DNA of 64,000 nucleotides. Source: Prevotella melaninogenica (GTDB lineage: Bacteria; Bacteroidota; Bacteroidia; Bacteroidales; Bacteroidaceae). Below the pieces are notes generated by a model. That model searched no databases. It saw only the letters and a list, made by a program, of their open reading frames with translations, and was not told the DNA's origin. The stretch covers positions 1,178,001-1,242,000 of the forward strand of contig NZ_AP018050.1 of the NCBI RefSeq assembly GCF_003609775.1, given 5' to 3'. Of the stretch, positions 35,985 through 44,408 are shown one piece after another. Position numbers and translations under genes: made by a program. The number at the start of each line of letters is the position of its first letter. Position 1 is the first letter of the stretch.

Positions 35985-38556
35985 AATCAACTGGTGTTAC
36001 CTCAGTGTTATCTACTGATGATGCCTTACCCTCGATATTCTCAGTGTTGTTTGGAAGTTCTTCGTTGTTTTCTTCCTCAACCTCTGACTCCATCTCAGAA
36101 CTCATCACCTTACATACAGATGCGATGACATCGTTCTTCTTTGCGAGGTTAATAAGGCGTACACCCTGTGTTGCACGACCCATAACGCGGCACTCAGCAA
36201 CTGACATGCGGATAACAATACCACTCTTGTTGATAATCATCAAGTCGTTATCATCAGTAACGTTCTTGATAGCAACAAGTTTACCGGTCTTCTCCGTAAT
36301 ATTCAGTGTCTTAACACCCTTACCGCCACGATTAGTCAATCGGTAGTCTTCTACCTGTGAACGCTTACCATAGCCCTCCTCTGACACAACCATAACGGTC
36401 TCTTTGACTGGGTCATTTACAACAATCATGCCAACAACCTCGTCCTGTCCGTCATCATCTAATCGCATACCACGTACACCAGTAGAAACACGGCCCATTG
36501 TACGGATATTTGCCTCATCGAAGCGGCAAGCACGACCATTGCGATCAGCAATGATAAGTTCGTTATGACCATTTGTCAAGCGAACATCTACTACCTCATC
36601 ACCTTCGTTGATATTAATAGCAATCACACCATTGGTACGAGGGCGTGAGTAAGCACGGAGAGAAGTCTTCTTAACGATACCCTGCTTTGTTGCAAATACT
36701 ACATAGTGAGAATCGAGGAAGTCATCATCGTCCAAGCCCTGAATACGCAAGAATGCGTTAACAGAATCGCCCGGCTCAAGTGAGAGCATATTCTGGATAG
36801 CACGTCCCTTTGAGTTCTTATCACCCTCAGGGATGTCATAACACTTCATCCAGTAGCAGCGTCCCTTACGAGTAAAGAACAGCATTGTCTGGTGCATTGT
36901 TGCTGGATAAATATATTCGGTGAAGTCCTTCTCACGAGTACGAGCACCCTTTGAGCCTACACCACCACGCGCCTGCTCCTTAAAGTCTGCAAGCGGTGTG
37001 CGCTTGATATAACCAAGGTGGCTGATAGTAATAACAACAGGGTCATTAGGATAGAAATCCTCAGCATTAAACTCATGCTCATCAGGGATAATCTCTGTAC
37101 GACGAACATCGCCATACTTCTCCTTCACCTCCTGCAACTCTTCCTTCATTACCTCCTTGCAACGCTCAGGATTATTAAGAATCTCCTGCAAGTCCTTGAT
37201 GGTTTGCATCAATTCCTCAAACTCCTGATGCAACTGATCAAGACGAAGACCAGTCAGCTGTGACAAACGCATATCAACGATTGCCTTTGACTGAAGCTCA
37301 TCGAAATCAAAACGCTTCTCGAGGTTCTTCTGAGCCTCAGAAGGTGTCTTGCTGGCACGAATAATACGGACAACCTCATCAATATTGTCACAAGCCTTAA
37401 TCAATGCCTCCAAGATATGTGCGCGTTCTTGTGCCTTCTTAAGGTCAAACTGAGCACGACGGATAGTTACATCATGACGATGCTCAACGAAGTACTTAAT
37501 GCACTCACGAAGACTCAACAAACGTGGACGACCAGCAACTAACGCGATACAGTTTACAGAGAAAGAACTCTGCAAGGCTGTCATCTTAAAGAGCTTATTC
37601 AGAATGACGTTTGCATTCGCATCACGCTTCACGTCAACAACGATACGCATACCCTGACGGCCCGTCTCGTCATTTACGTTAGAGATACCTTCAAGCTTGC
37701 CTTCCTTCACGAGGTCAGCAATATATTCTATAAGTTGCTGCTTATTAACTCCGTAAGGAATCTCCGTCACAACAATCTTATCGTGGCTCTCATCGCTCTC
37801 AATCTCAGCCTTAGCACGCATTACGACACGACCACGACCAGTCTCATAGGCATCTTTAACACCTTGAAGACCATAAATATAAGCACCCGTTGGGAAGTCT
37901 GGAGCAGGAATAAACTCCATCAAACCATCAGTAGATATCTCTGGATTATCAATATAAGCACAACATCCATCGATAACCTCACTAAGGTTATGCGTAGGGA
38001 TATTTGTTGCCATACCCACAGCAATACCATTACCACCATTTACAAGCAGGTTAGGAATCTTTGTAGGCATCACAGCTGGTTCGCGCAACGTATCGTCGAA
38101 GTTGTTGACCATGTCAACCGTATCCTTCTCGATATCGTCCATAACGTGCTCACCCATCTTTGAGAGGCGGCACTCAGTATAACGCATCGCAGCAGCAGAG
38201 TCACCATCGACAGAACCAAAGTTACCCTGTCCATCAACCAACTTGTAGCGCATATTCCAGTCCTGTCCCATACGCACAAGCGCACCGTAAACAGAAGAGT
38301 CACCATGTGGGTGATACTTACCAAGTACCTCACCGACAACGCGGGCGCACTTCTTGTAAGGCTGGTTGCTAAAGTTACCGATACCGCGCATACCGAAGAG
38401 AATACGGCGGTGAACAGGCTTAAAACCGTCACGAACATCAGGGAGGGCACGTGCCACAATCACCGACATTGAGTAGTCGATGTAGGAGCTTTTCATCTCC
38501 TCCTCGATGTTGATCTTAATAATTCTGTCCTGATCAATTGTCTGATTTTCGTCCAT
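35977..38556 (-). CDS. gyrA: DNA gyrase subunit A
   Basis: An 859-residue type IIA topoisomerase subunit. The winged-helix region has the catalytic tyrosine Y126 in AAAMRYTECRL. The quinolone region reads YHPHGDSSVYGALVRM, so the position equal to E. coli Asp87 is Gly91, while Ser83 is Ser87. The C-terminal beta-pinwheel has six or so repeats, including the conserved ARGGVGSKGAR (GyrA box-like). The last 40 residues are acidic and low complexity. It works with GyrB to introduce negative supercoils. An IS30 element lies about 90 bp upstream of the -7 box, and a tandem repeat overlaps the stop codon. Confidence 0.98.
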   Translation of the reverse strand: MDENQTIDQDRIIKINIEEEMKSSYIDYSMSVIVARALPDVRDGFKPVHRRILFGMRGIGNFSNQPYKKCARVVGEVLGKYHPHGDSSVYGALVRMGQDWNMRYKLVDGQGNFGSVDGDSAAAMRYTECRLSKMGEHVMDDIEKDTVDMVNNFDDTLREPAVMPTKIPNLLVNGGNGIAVGMATNIPTHNLSEVIDGCCAYIDNPEISTDGLMEFIPAPDFPTGAYIYGLQGVKDAYETGRGRVVMRAKAEIESDESHDKIVVTEIPYGVNKQQLIEYIADLVKEGKLEGISNVNDETGRQGMRIVVDVKRDANANVILNKLFKMTALQSSFSVNCIALVAGRPRLLSLRECIKYFVEHRHDVTIRRAQFDLKKAQERAHILEALIKACDNIDEVVRIIRASKTPSEAQKNLEKRFDFDELQSKAIVDMRLSQLTGLRLDQLHQEFEELMQTIKDLQEILNNPERCKEVMKEELQEVKEKYGDVRRTEIIPDEHEFNAEDFYPNDPVVITISHLGYIKRTPLADFKEQARGGVGSKGARTREKDFTEYIYPATMHQTMLFFTRKGRCYWMKCYDIPEGDKNSKGRAIQNMLSLEPGDSVNAFLRIQGLDDDDFLDSHYVVFATKQGIVKKTSLRAYSRPRTNGVIAININEGDEVVDVRLTNGHNELIIADRNGRACRFDEANIRTMGRVSTGVRGMRLDDDGQDEVVGMIVVNDPVKETVMVVSEEGYGKRSQVEDYRLTNRGGKGVKTLNITEKTGKLVAIKNVTDDNDLMIINKSGIVIRMSVAECRVMGRATQGVRLINLAKKNDVIASVCKVMSSEMESEVEEENNEELPNNTENIEGKASSVDNTEVTPVDFE

Positions 38557-38675
38557 TATATATTTTTTCTGTTATAAATTTCTATCACTTTAACGAAGCT
38601 CATCTCCATAAGGCTAAAATTGCCCACAATAGCCTTTATTTCCTTTCTGAGCCGTTTTCGTACTTTTTCAAGGTG

Positions 38676-38683
38676 TAAAGATA
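38676..38683 (-). promoter_or_regulatory. possible -7 box of gyrA
   Basis: TATCTTTA on the minus strand differs from TAnnTTTG in the last base. It predicts a leader of about 110 nt, which contains a small hairpin (AAGGCTA/TAGCCTT, 38610-38636). Confidence 0.4.
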
Positions 38684-38779
38684 CGAACATTTTTTGATAC
38701 CACAAAGGGCTTATAACGAAAAAATGTTATCAGGACATATTATTTCAAGAGCTCGCAGAGTCAACCAGCAAGTGCAAAA

Positions 38780-39718
38780 TTACAAAACGTGTTTAAAGAA
38801 CTCGCACTTTGGATTAGAAAAGTTTAATTTTTCTCTTGGTCTTTCGTTCAATTTCTTTTGTATGGACATAATTCTCTTGTCCGTATATTTATCAAACGAA
38901 TCCTTTTTAGGTATATACTGCCTGATTAATTTGTTTGTATTCTCAACAGTTCCCTTTTGCCATGAACAATATGGGTCAGCGAAGTACACGGGCACTCCTA
39001 AGTATTTTGTGATGTCCTTATGTGCTGCAAATTCAGGTCCGTTATCTGTTGTAATTGTCTTCAGGCTGTCTTTGTATGGCAGCAGTAGTTTCCTAACCAC
39101 CTTTACCAGAGGCTTTGACATTTTTCCAAATGGCAGTTTCTGCATAAACAACATATTGGTGGATTTCTCCACTATTGTGAGTATGGCGTGCTGGGCAGGA
39201 TCGACGATCAAGTCCATCTCAAAATCTCCGAATCTCTTCCCGTCAACTTCCTTACTTCTTTCATGGATACTCACCCTGTCCTTTATTGGAAGATGTCCGC
39301 CTTGGGGACGATGCCTGTATTTCATCTTATGCCTTGTGTGCTCTGCAAGCTTCCCTGTTGTGTCATTGTGGATAATGTTATAGATGGACTGGTGGGAGAC
39401 CTCTATACTCTCATTTATGCGCAGATACCCTGATATTTGTCTTGGAGACCACTGGTCGTTGATAATATATTCTTTAATTCTCCAAACTAATTCGTCGGAG
39501 AGTTTGGCGTTAGTTACCGTGCTCTTTCTGCGCTGCATAGCCATATCATGCGCCTTCGTCCAGATATACTTTCCCGAAGGCGTACTGTTGCGTTTGATTT
39601 CACGTGAGAGTGTTGACTGACTAATACCGACGATCTCGGCAATTTCTTTTCTCGCTGTTTTCTTTTGGAGTAAGGCAAAAATTTGCGACCTTTGCTCCGA
39701 GATTAATTGATGATACAT
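38780..39718 (-). CDS. IS30-family transposase
   Basis: A 312-residue transposase. The N-terminal helix-turn-helix (KKTARKEIAEIVGISQSTLSREIKRNSTPSG) is followed by a second DNA-binding region (QWSPRQISGYLRIN) and the catalytic DDE core. The core residues lie in FGDFEMDLIV (first Asp), TTDNGPEFAAH (second Asp) and WQKGTVENTNKLIRQY (Glu). The frame is intact, so it could be active. The ATG at 39718 is preferred over one at 39862, because a -7 box (39727-39734) lies just before it and the extra upstream residues are basic and unlike the family. The stop lies 10 bp inside the left terminal repeat. Confidence 0.92.
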   Translation of the reverse strand: MYHQLISEQRSQIFALLQKKTARKEIAEIVGISQSTLSREIKRNSTPSGKYIWTKAHDMAMQRRKSTVTNAKLSDELVWRIKEYIINDQWSPRQISGYLRINESIEVSHQSIYNIIHNDTTGKLAEHTRHKMKYRHRPQGGHLPIKDRVSIHERSKEVDGKRFGDFEMDLIVDPAQHAILTIVEKSTNMLFMQKLPFGKMSKPLVKVVRKLLLPYKDSLKTITTDNGPEFAAHKDITKYLGVPVYFADPYCSWQKGTVENTNKLIRQYIPKKDSFDKYTDKRIMSIQKKLNERPREKLNFSNPKCEFFKHVL

Positions 39719-39726
39719 TTGCAATA

Positions 39727-39734
39727 CAAAGTTA
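39727..39734 (-). promoter_or_regulatory. -7 box of the transposase gene
   Basis: TAACTTTG on the minus strand fits TAnnTTTG, 9 bp before the ATG at 39718. This supports the shorter start, and an almost leaderless message. Confidence 0.6.
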
Positions 39735-39745
39735 GTTAATCTTTG

Positions 39746-39767
39746 GGAGACTTCGGTCTCCTTTTTT
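39746..39767 (+). terminator. UUCG-tetraloop terminator inside the IS30 element
   Basis: GGAGAC-TTCG-GTCTCC is a 6-bp stem with a stable UUCG-type loop, then TTTTTT. It would end rightward transcripts, i.e. those running against the transposase. It sits 12 bp upstream of the transposase -7 box, so on read-in transcripts from the right it would also fold ahead of the transposase start. Confidence 0.7.
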
Positions 39768-39793
39768 ATTTGTATTGCTGGTTGTTTCTTTTT

Positions 39794-39857
39794 CCTCTCC
39801 GAGAGATGCAGACAACCTCTCGCTACGCGTCGAGAACGTCTGCATCTCTCGGAGAGG
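39794..39857. repeat. 20-bp perfect inverted repeat near the IS right end
   Basis: CCTCTCCGAGAGATGCAGAC (39794-39813) and its exact reverse complement (39838-39857) enclose 24 nt that can pair further (CTCTCG/CGAGA). It is not followed by a T run on either strand. It may be an IS-internal recognition element or a read-in barrier, or an older hairpin behind the TonB-receptor gene. Confidence 0.65.
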
Positions 39858-39896
39858 GACACTCTTTTATTGCACTTCGTTTTGGAACTTGCAGCT

Positions 39897-42653
39897 TTAT
39901 TTCTTTTTTGGATTTACGTTAAATCTCCATGACAAGGACAACAGTACATATCGGGGAATACTATTATTCCATGTTTCCGTCCTACCCTGTGCGTCCATTA
40001 TATATTGAGTATTAGAGAGCTGGCGAAGCATATCAAAGCCTTGCAACGTTACTAAAAGTCGCTTGTCAATAAAACTGCGGCTTAGCTGTGCATTCCATAT
40101 CCAATCAGTAGTATTTATCTCTGAGAGCTGATAACCACGACGAGCAAACATGGTCAGGTCGGTGGTTAACTGCAGTTTCCATGGCAAAGTTACCTGCATA
40201 TTCATACCTATATCATAATCTCCAGCATGAATATTACTAAATCCCTCACGTTTGCTTTTAATCAGATAGTATGTACCTCCGCTATGAAACGTGAACTCAT
40301 AGTTATCATTTGGACGATAATTAAGTTTCAAGACATTACCTATCTTCCAATTATTAACGATGCTCCACGAACTTTGCGCAGCTCCTTGCACCATCGCCAT
40401 ATCAACGCTATGATTATATTTGAAGGATGCTTGATTATCAAGCGTCAATTTCCGCGCTTTATCCAACGCACGTATATATTCTATTCTTAAATCGTATCGC
40501 CTGTTACCATTCACGCTGACGGGCTGAATGGTTGAAACACCCGTTTGTTTATCAAAGACAAGGCTATAAGCCACGGCATTATCCGTCTGATGATAACCCA
40601 TGTTGATGCTTAGCTTGTTATTCTCCTTTCCATTAAATGTTTTGTTAGCTTCTATGTCATAATAATGAATATTGCGCAGTTGCGAATTGCCTAATATGAC
40701 ATTCATCGGATTTCTATCATCACGATAATCAATCATCGTTGTTAGGTCGGGAAAATTAGAATGCATCTTTGCATTTATCTCCCATGTTTCACTTCTCAGC
40801 CCTATAGTAGGTTCAAAGAACACGCCATGTCGAGACACATCGTGCCGACCCATACGATGATAATAAAGTTTGGCATGCGCTATCTGGATAGGCAGTTCAA
40901 CAGACACCTCACATTTTAGGAATTTACTACGCAGATTTCTATAACCGAAGTTAAAGCGATGACTGTTTTGATACTGCGTAAAGTGATAACTGTTGTCCCT
41001 ATCAAGGACAGTAGACAAGATGCTTAGGGAAGAAGGTAATTTGTCGAACAGACTGCTGTCCCGTCCAGAAATTTTGTCGAGACGATAGAGCGGATTATCC
41101 GTTTTGACGTAAGAATAGGCGTAATTATAGCCTGGCTGCAGGGATATATTCCTGAAACCCCAATTATAACTGGTACCTGCTGTCAGATTGAGATTCTGAT
41201 TAAGGCAGTCTGTGTATTGATTACGATAGTCACGGGGCTGACCATGCTGCAGATACTCCAAATCCTGCAAGGAGAAGGTTTTTTGCGTATTACGGTTATA
41301 TGTAATTCCGAAGTCCCACCTAATCATATCAGCTATGAGGCTTATTCCATTGCTATTTTTTAAATTAAAATCTATATTCTTCGATTCAAGGCTATTTGCC
41401 GACAACATACGGTTAAGCAACGATTGATTGTCAGACGTCTCGATATTGCTGTTGTTCAGGTCATGGCTATGGGCATAGGAAAGGGAAAGATTATTAATCG
41501 TATAATATTTGTCTTTTTGAATATATAAACCACTACCCGCTGCCCAACTGTCAGAACTTCCTAACGACTTGTACCTGCTATGCTGATATGCGTCTCCACC
41601 ATACAAGAAAGTCTGTTTAGAGGAGAGAGACTCGTTGTCTGTGTTTGTATGATTCCACAGACTATTTAGTTCAAACCAAGAAAAGTCATTCCCTAAAAAG
41701 CGTATATATTGAGCACCGACGCTTTTATTCGTCTGTAATCCACTCCCTACATCTTGTGGGCTCCACTCGCCATTAAGTGCTGCCCGCTGGTTGTTGTTAA
41801 GATTGTTGTTGTTAGCAAATATCCCGACACGTTCTTTGTCGGAGAATCTTACGGCTAAACCACGTAGCTTGTATCTGTTTTTCGAGCCCGCACCTGCCTC
41901 AATGTTACCCATATAGCCGATGGCATACTCCTTCTTCAGCCTTACGTCCATCACATAGCTCTTGTCGCCCATATTACGTCCTGCCACCACCGAAGCCGCC
42001 CCCGACTTGTTGAAAACCTTGATTTTATTGACTGTATAGGCTGGCAGATTCTCCAGTGCCAACTTAGGATTCCCGCTGAAAAACTCCCGTCCGTTGACTA
42101 AAAGACTTTGGATATACTTACCATTCACGAATATCAGCCCCTCTTTGGTCAGCCGTGCGCCTGGCAATCTGCTGATTAGTGCGTCCAGCATGCTGCCCTC
42201 TGCAAGATTAAAGGCGTCGGCATTGTAGACAATCGTATCGCCCGCAAAAACCATTTTGACCTTTGTAGCCTTTACGGTCACTTCTGCCAATTCGTGCGCC
42301 TTTGCCAATCGTATTGACTTTACAAATACAGAAAACTCTCGCTTACTCCTCAACACAAAGCGCATATAGCCGTCCTCATAACCCTCAGCACTTGCCCGCA
42401 CGATATAATTCCCAACCTTCGTCAAATTTGTAAACTGATAGAAGCCCGCATATTCTCCAGCCTCTGCAGGTGCGGCTATCAAGCTATCTATAACAACACT
42501 GTCTGAGGTCATCAGGTAAACCTTGGCACTTGGCACTCCAGCTCCCGTCATGTTATCAAGCACTCGGCCTTGAACAGGGATTGTGTCATCGTTTGCCTGT
42601 ACATTACTGCAGCAAAATAACAATATTAACAACAAAAGTAGTCCGTTTCTCAT
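39897..42653 (-). CDS. TonB-dependent receptor with N-terminal carboxypeptidase-like domain
   Basis: A 918-residue outer-membrane protein. Signal peptide MRNGLLLLLILLFCCSNVQA, then a carboxypeptidase-regulatory-like domain (VQGRVLDNMTGAGVPSAKVYL, residues about 26-110). A plug (about 130-260, AGDTIVYNADAFNLAEGSMLDALISRLPGARL, IFVNGKYIQSLLVNGREFFSG) precedes a large beta-barrel ending RYVLLSLSWRFNVNPKKK. It lacks a clear TonB box near the N-terminus. The ATG at 42653 is preferred over one at 42794 because it gives a normal signal peptide and follows a -7 box. The architecture fits Bacteroidetes receptors with outer_membrane_b-brl_3-type barrels; the substrate is unknown. No SusD partner is present nearby. 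Confidence 0.88.
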   Translation of the reverse strand: MRNGLLLLLILLFCCSNVQANDDTIPVQGRVLDNMTGAGVPSAKVYLMTSDSVVIDSLIAAPAEAGEYAGFYQFTNLTKVGNYIVRASAEGYEDGYMRFVLRSKREFSVFVKSIRLAKAHELAEVTVKATKVKMVFAGDTIVYNADAFNLAEGSMLDALISRLPGARLTKEGLIFVNGKYIQSLLVNGREFFSGNPKLALENLPAYTVNKIKVFNKSGAASVVAGRNMGDKSYVMDVRLKKEYAIGYMGNIEAGAGSKNRYKLRGLAVRFSDKERVGIFANNNNLNNNQRAALNGEWSPQDVGSGLQTNKSVGAQYIRFLGNDFSWFELNSLWNHTNTDNESLSSKQTFLYGGDAYQHSRYKSLGSSDSWAAGSGLYIQKDKYYTINNLSLSYAHSHDLNNSNIETSDNQSLLNRMLSANSLESKNIDFNLKNSNGISLIADMIRWDFGITYNRNTQKTFSLQDLEYLQHGQPRDYRNQYTDCLNQNLNLTAGTSYNWGFRNISLQPGYNYAYSYVKTDNPLYRLDKISGRDSSLFDKLPSSLSILSTVLDRDNSYHFTQYQNSHRFNFGYRNLRSKFLKCEVSVELPIQIAHAKLYYHRMGRHDVSRHGVFFEPTIGLRSETWEINAKMHSNFPDLTTMIDYRDDRNPMNVILGNSQLRNIHYYDIEANKTFNGKENNKLSINMGYHQTDNAVAYSLVFDKQTGVSTIQPVSVNGNRRYDLRIEYIRALDKARKLTLDNQASFKYNHSVDMAMVQGAAQSSWSIVNNWKIGNVLKLNYRPNDNYEFTFHSGGTYYLIKSKREGFSNIHAGDYDIGMNMQVTLPWKLQLTTDLTMFARRGYQLSEINTTDWIWNAQLSRSFIDKRLLVTLQGFDMLRQLSNTQYIMDAQGRTETWNNSIPRYVLLSLSWRFNVNPKKK

Positions 42654-42705
42654 AAGATAGTCTGGCGTAGATGGTCGGTGATATATAGATTGCCCAATTT
42701 GATTA

Positions 42706-42713
42706 CAAAGATA
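42706..42713 (-). promoter_or_regulatory. -7 box of the TonB-dependent receptor gene
   Basis: TATCTTTG on the minus strand fits TAnnTTTG, about 55 bp before the ATG at 42653, and supports that start over the one at 42794. Confidence 0.6.
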
Positions 42714-42852
42714 AATAATATCTTTCTGAAAAACAAGAATATGGGCATTTAAAACATACATACTATTGCAACTTGCACCATAAATCCCTGTCAATGACCT
42801 CCTTACCTCTGCATAACCTTCCGTTCAAAGCTCCAAACCCCTGAATAGATTG

Positions 42853-43027
42853 CAATCACAAATCACAACAATCACAAATCATATTAAGGTTTTTCCGTAT
42901 TTACTGATATCAATGAAAGACATTATATATTATTATTTATTAATAAGGTATTATATTATATGGGACTTTATTATTCTTGTATTGAAATTCCTTATTATGA
43001 TTTTGTGATTTGTGATTTTTGTGATTG
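42853..43027. repeat. palindromic non-coding element 1 (CACAAATCA arms)
   Basis: Left arm 42853-42889 is a run of CAATCACAAAT-type words ending TTAAGG; the right arm 42990-43027 is its near reverse complement (CCTTATTATGATTTTG then GTGATTTGTG words). Between them lies an AT-rich semi-palindrome (about 42920-42960). Same design as element 2 at 43230-43459. Confidence 0.65.
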
Positions 43028-43229
43028 TCTTCGCCCCCCTTAGTACCTGTAAAGGTACAAAATATAATCAAAAATGCAAAATCTCAAACGTGTGAAAAAA
43101 TATTATTCACAAGCTAACACGCTGTACTTATGGAGATTATAAATAATTGATAAGTGACAACAGCCTGACAATTACAAGATGATTATCCCCTTTGAAAACT
43201 AAATAACACAAAACATATTGCCCTCAAAA

Positions 43230-43459
43230 ATTACAAAATTACAATTACAAATTACATTAAGGTTGGTCGGGGTATCTGCTCAGCAGCTAAGAGGATAAAG
43301 TTTTATTATAATATATAATATATATTATATATTATAATAAAGTTTATAATATTACTAATTATTATATTTATCATTCTAAAACTATCAGTTTTTACCCCCT
43401 ATACAAGAAAAGAAAACCCTGATGGGCCTTAATGTAATTTGTAATTGTAATTTTGTAAT
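43230..43459. repeat. palindromic non-coding element 2 (33-bp perfect arms)
   Basis: Arms 43230-43262 and 43427-43459 are perfect reverse complements over 33 bp (ATTACAAAATTACAATTACA ... ending TTAAGG). Between them, 43302-43341 is a perfect 40-bp AT palindrome. A 76-codon open frame starts in the right arm, but I do not call it a gene. The element looks like a MITE-type or hairpin-forming repeat unit. With element 1 it fills most of the 42654-43895 gap. Confidence 0.75.
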
Positions 43460-43781
43460 CGAGGGAGAGAATCTCCAAGATGCTCTACTATCAAGAATCA
43501 ATCTGTTCGATAATAAAACAAAATATGTTTACGATTTGGATAAAAAATATTTTAAGCCTATCTTTTCACCCGACAAAGCATATCTAAACATATTACGGAT
43601 ATGCCCTTTAGTAAGCTTAGAAAGGGCTTATACGCATAAAGAAAACAAATGATAGCAATAGTGTGCCAAGCGTTGGTGAACAATTGCTCACAACGACTAT
43701 AACACACTTATGTACAACAGTTTACAAGCAATAAAACACTTTTTAACACGCCCTTTTCTTGCAATCTTCAAAATAAATAGT

Positions 43782-43789
43782 TACCTTTG
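43782..43789 (+). promoter_or_regulatory. -7 box before a tiny open frame
   Basis: TACCTTTG then T fits TAnnTTTG. Transcription would start at about 43795, leaving almost no leader before the ATG at 43800. Confidence 0.45.
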
Positions 43790-43799
43790 TATGGTCAAT

Positions 43800-43913
43800 A
43801 TGAAAGACCGCGGAAGAAATGAAAAACAACACAAACCGTCATCAGCTGTGAAGCTAAAAAGACACATCATCAGCAGTGAAGTTTTTAAACATAAATCAGC
43901 TGTGAAACTCTAA
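43800..43913 (+). CDS. possible 37-residue basic peptide made of tandem repeats
   Basis: A short frame of 37 residues opening after a -7 box. Its second half derives from a DNA repeat of 28/26 nt (43839-43912; units share ATCAGCTGTGAAG or ATCAGCAGTGAAG) and reads SSAVKLKRH, ISSEVFKH, KSAVKL. It has 10 or more Lys/Arg residues. It may be a real small gene or just transcribed repeat; nothing else supports it. It is convergent with the secreted-protein gene at 43896-44408 and overlaps its stop by 18 bp. Confidence 0.25.
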   Translation: MKDRGRNEKQHKPSSAVKLKRHIISSEVFKHKSAVKL

Positions 43914-44408
43914 GACATACATATCTGCCCACACTGTTATGTCAGCAATCACAGAACTGCCCTCACGCTGAAATCGAAGGATATTGCTCGCTGGCTTGAC
44001 TTGCTGCAGCTGATAGCCATGCGACTGAAGCCCAGACAGCAAAGCACGATAATACCCCTTGTCCCAAAAGACGATTTGCAACGCTCCTCCCCTATCGTCA
44101 ATGACAGCAAGGCTTGAATTGTCCTTCTTGGCAAAGAGTCTATAAAAAGGCTGTTTTGATTGGTCAAAATCCGTGTTAGGACCGACATGCCAACCCCATA
44201 GCTGACGAGAGTCATCAACCACCAATTCTGCAGGTATCTGCCTAAGCCCATACTTACTGAAAAGATAAGGTGCAACAGCCCGTTTCCCTTTCTGCACCTG
44301 ATATTGAAGTAATTCGAGCACAGGCAATGGAAGTAAAGGCAGAATCCCCTGCGCAGATGTGCACAGAGGAATCAGTATGAGGATAAGTTGAAAGATTATT
44401 CGCTTCAT
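43896..44408 (-). CDS. secreted protein, unknown function
   Basis: A 170-residue protein with a signal peptide (MKRIIFQLILILIPLCTSAQ) and a mature part with alternating helices and strands (YLFSKYGLRQIPAELV, LQIVFWDKGYYRALLSGLQSHGYQLQQ). No family recognised. Its start overlaps the nadE stop by 4 bp (44405-44408), so it is the last gene of the Smr-nadE unit. Possibly a periplasmic protein. Confidence 0.75.
   Translation of the reverse strand: MKRIIFQLILILIPLCTSAQGILPLLPLPVLELLQYQVQKGKRAVAPYLFSKYGLRQIPAELVVDDSRQLWGWHVGPNTDFDQSKQPFYRLFAKKDNSSLAVIDDRGGALQIVFWDKGYYRALLSGLQSHGYQLQQVKPASNILRFQREGSSVIADITVWADMYVLEFHS

Larger units (their letters stand above)
38770..39877 (-). mobile_element. IS30-family insertion sequence
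   Basis: The transposase gene lies between imperfect terminal repeats: AAGTGCAA at 38770-38777 and its reverse complement TTGCACTT at 39870-39877, with partial similarity further inward. This gives about 1.1 kb, a normal IS30-family size. No clear 2-3 bp target duplication is visible (flanks AGC and CGT), so the ends may be off by a few bases. The element lies between the gyrA promoter and the TonB-receptor gene, with its transposase reading toward gyrA. Confidence 0.6.

Noticed and set aside
38694..39383. 229-codon plus-strand frame across the IS30 element
   Set aside because: It is antisense to the transposase catalytic core and has no recognisable product.
39718..39862. Longer transposase start at 39862
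   Set aside because: The added 48 residues would be read from the IS end hairpin, are unlike the family and precede the promoter; the ATG at 39718 fits better.
43422..43652. 76-codon open frame
   Set aside because: Its start lies within the right arm of inverted-repeat element 2, no family is recognised and no promoter is seen.
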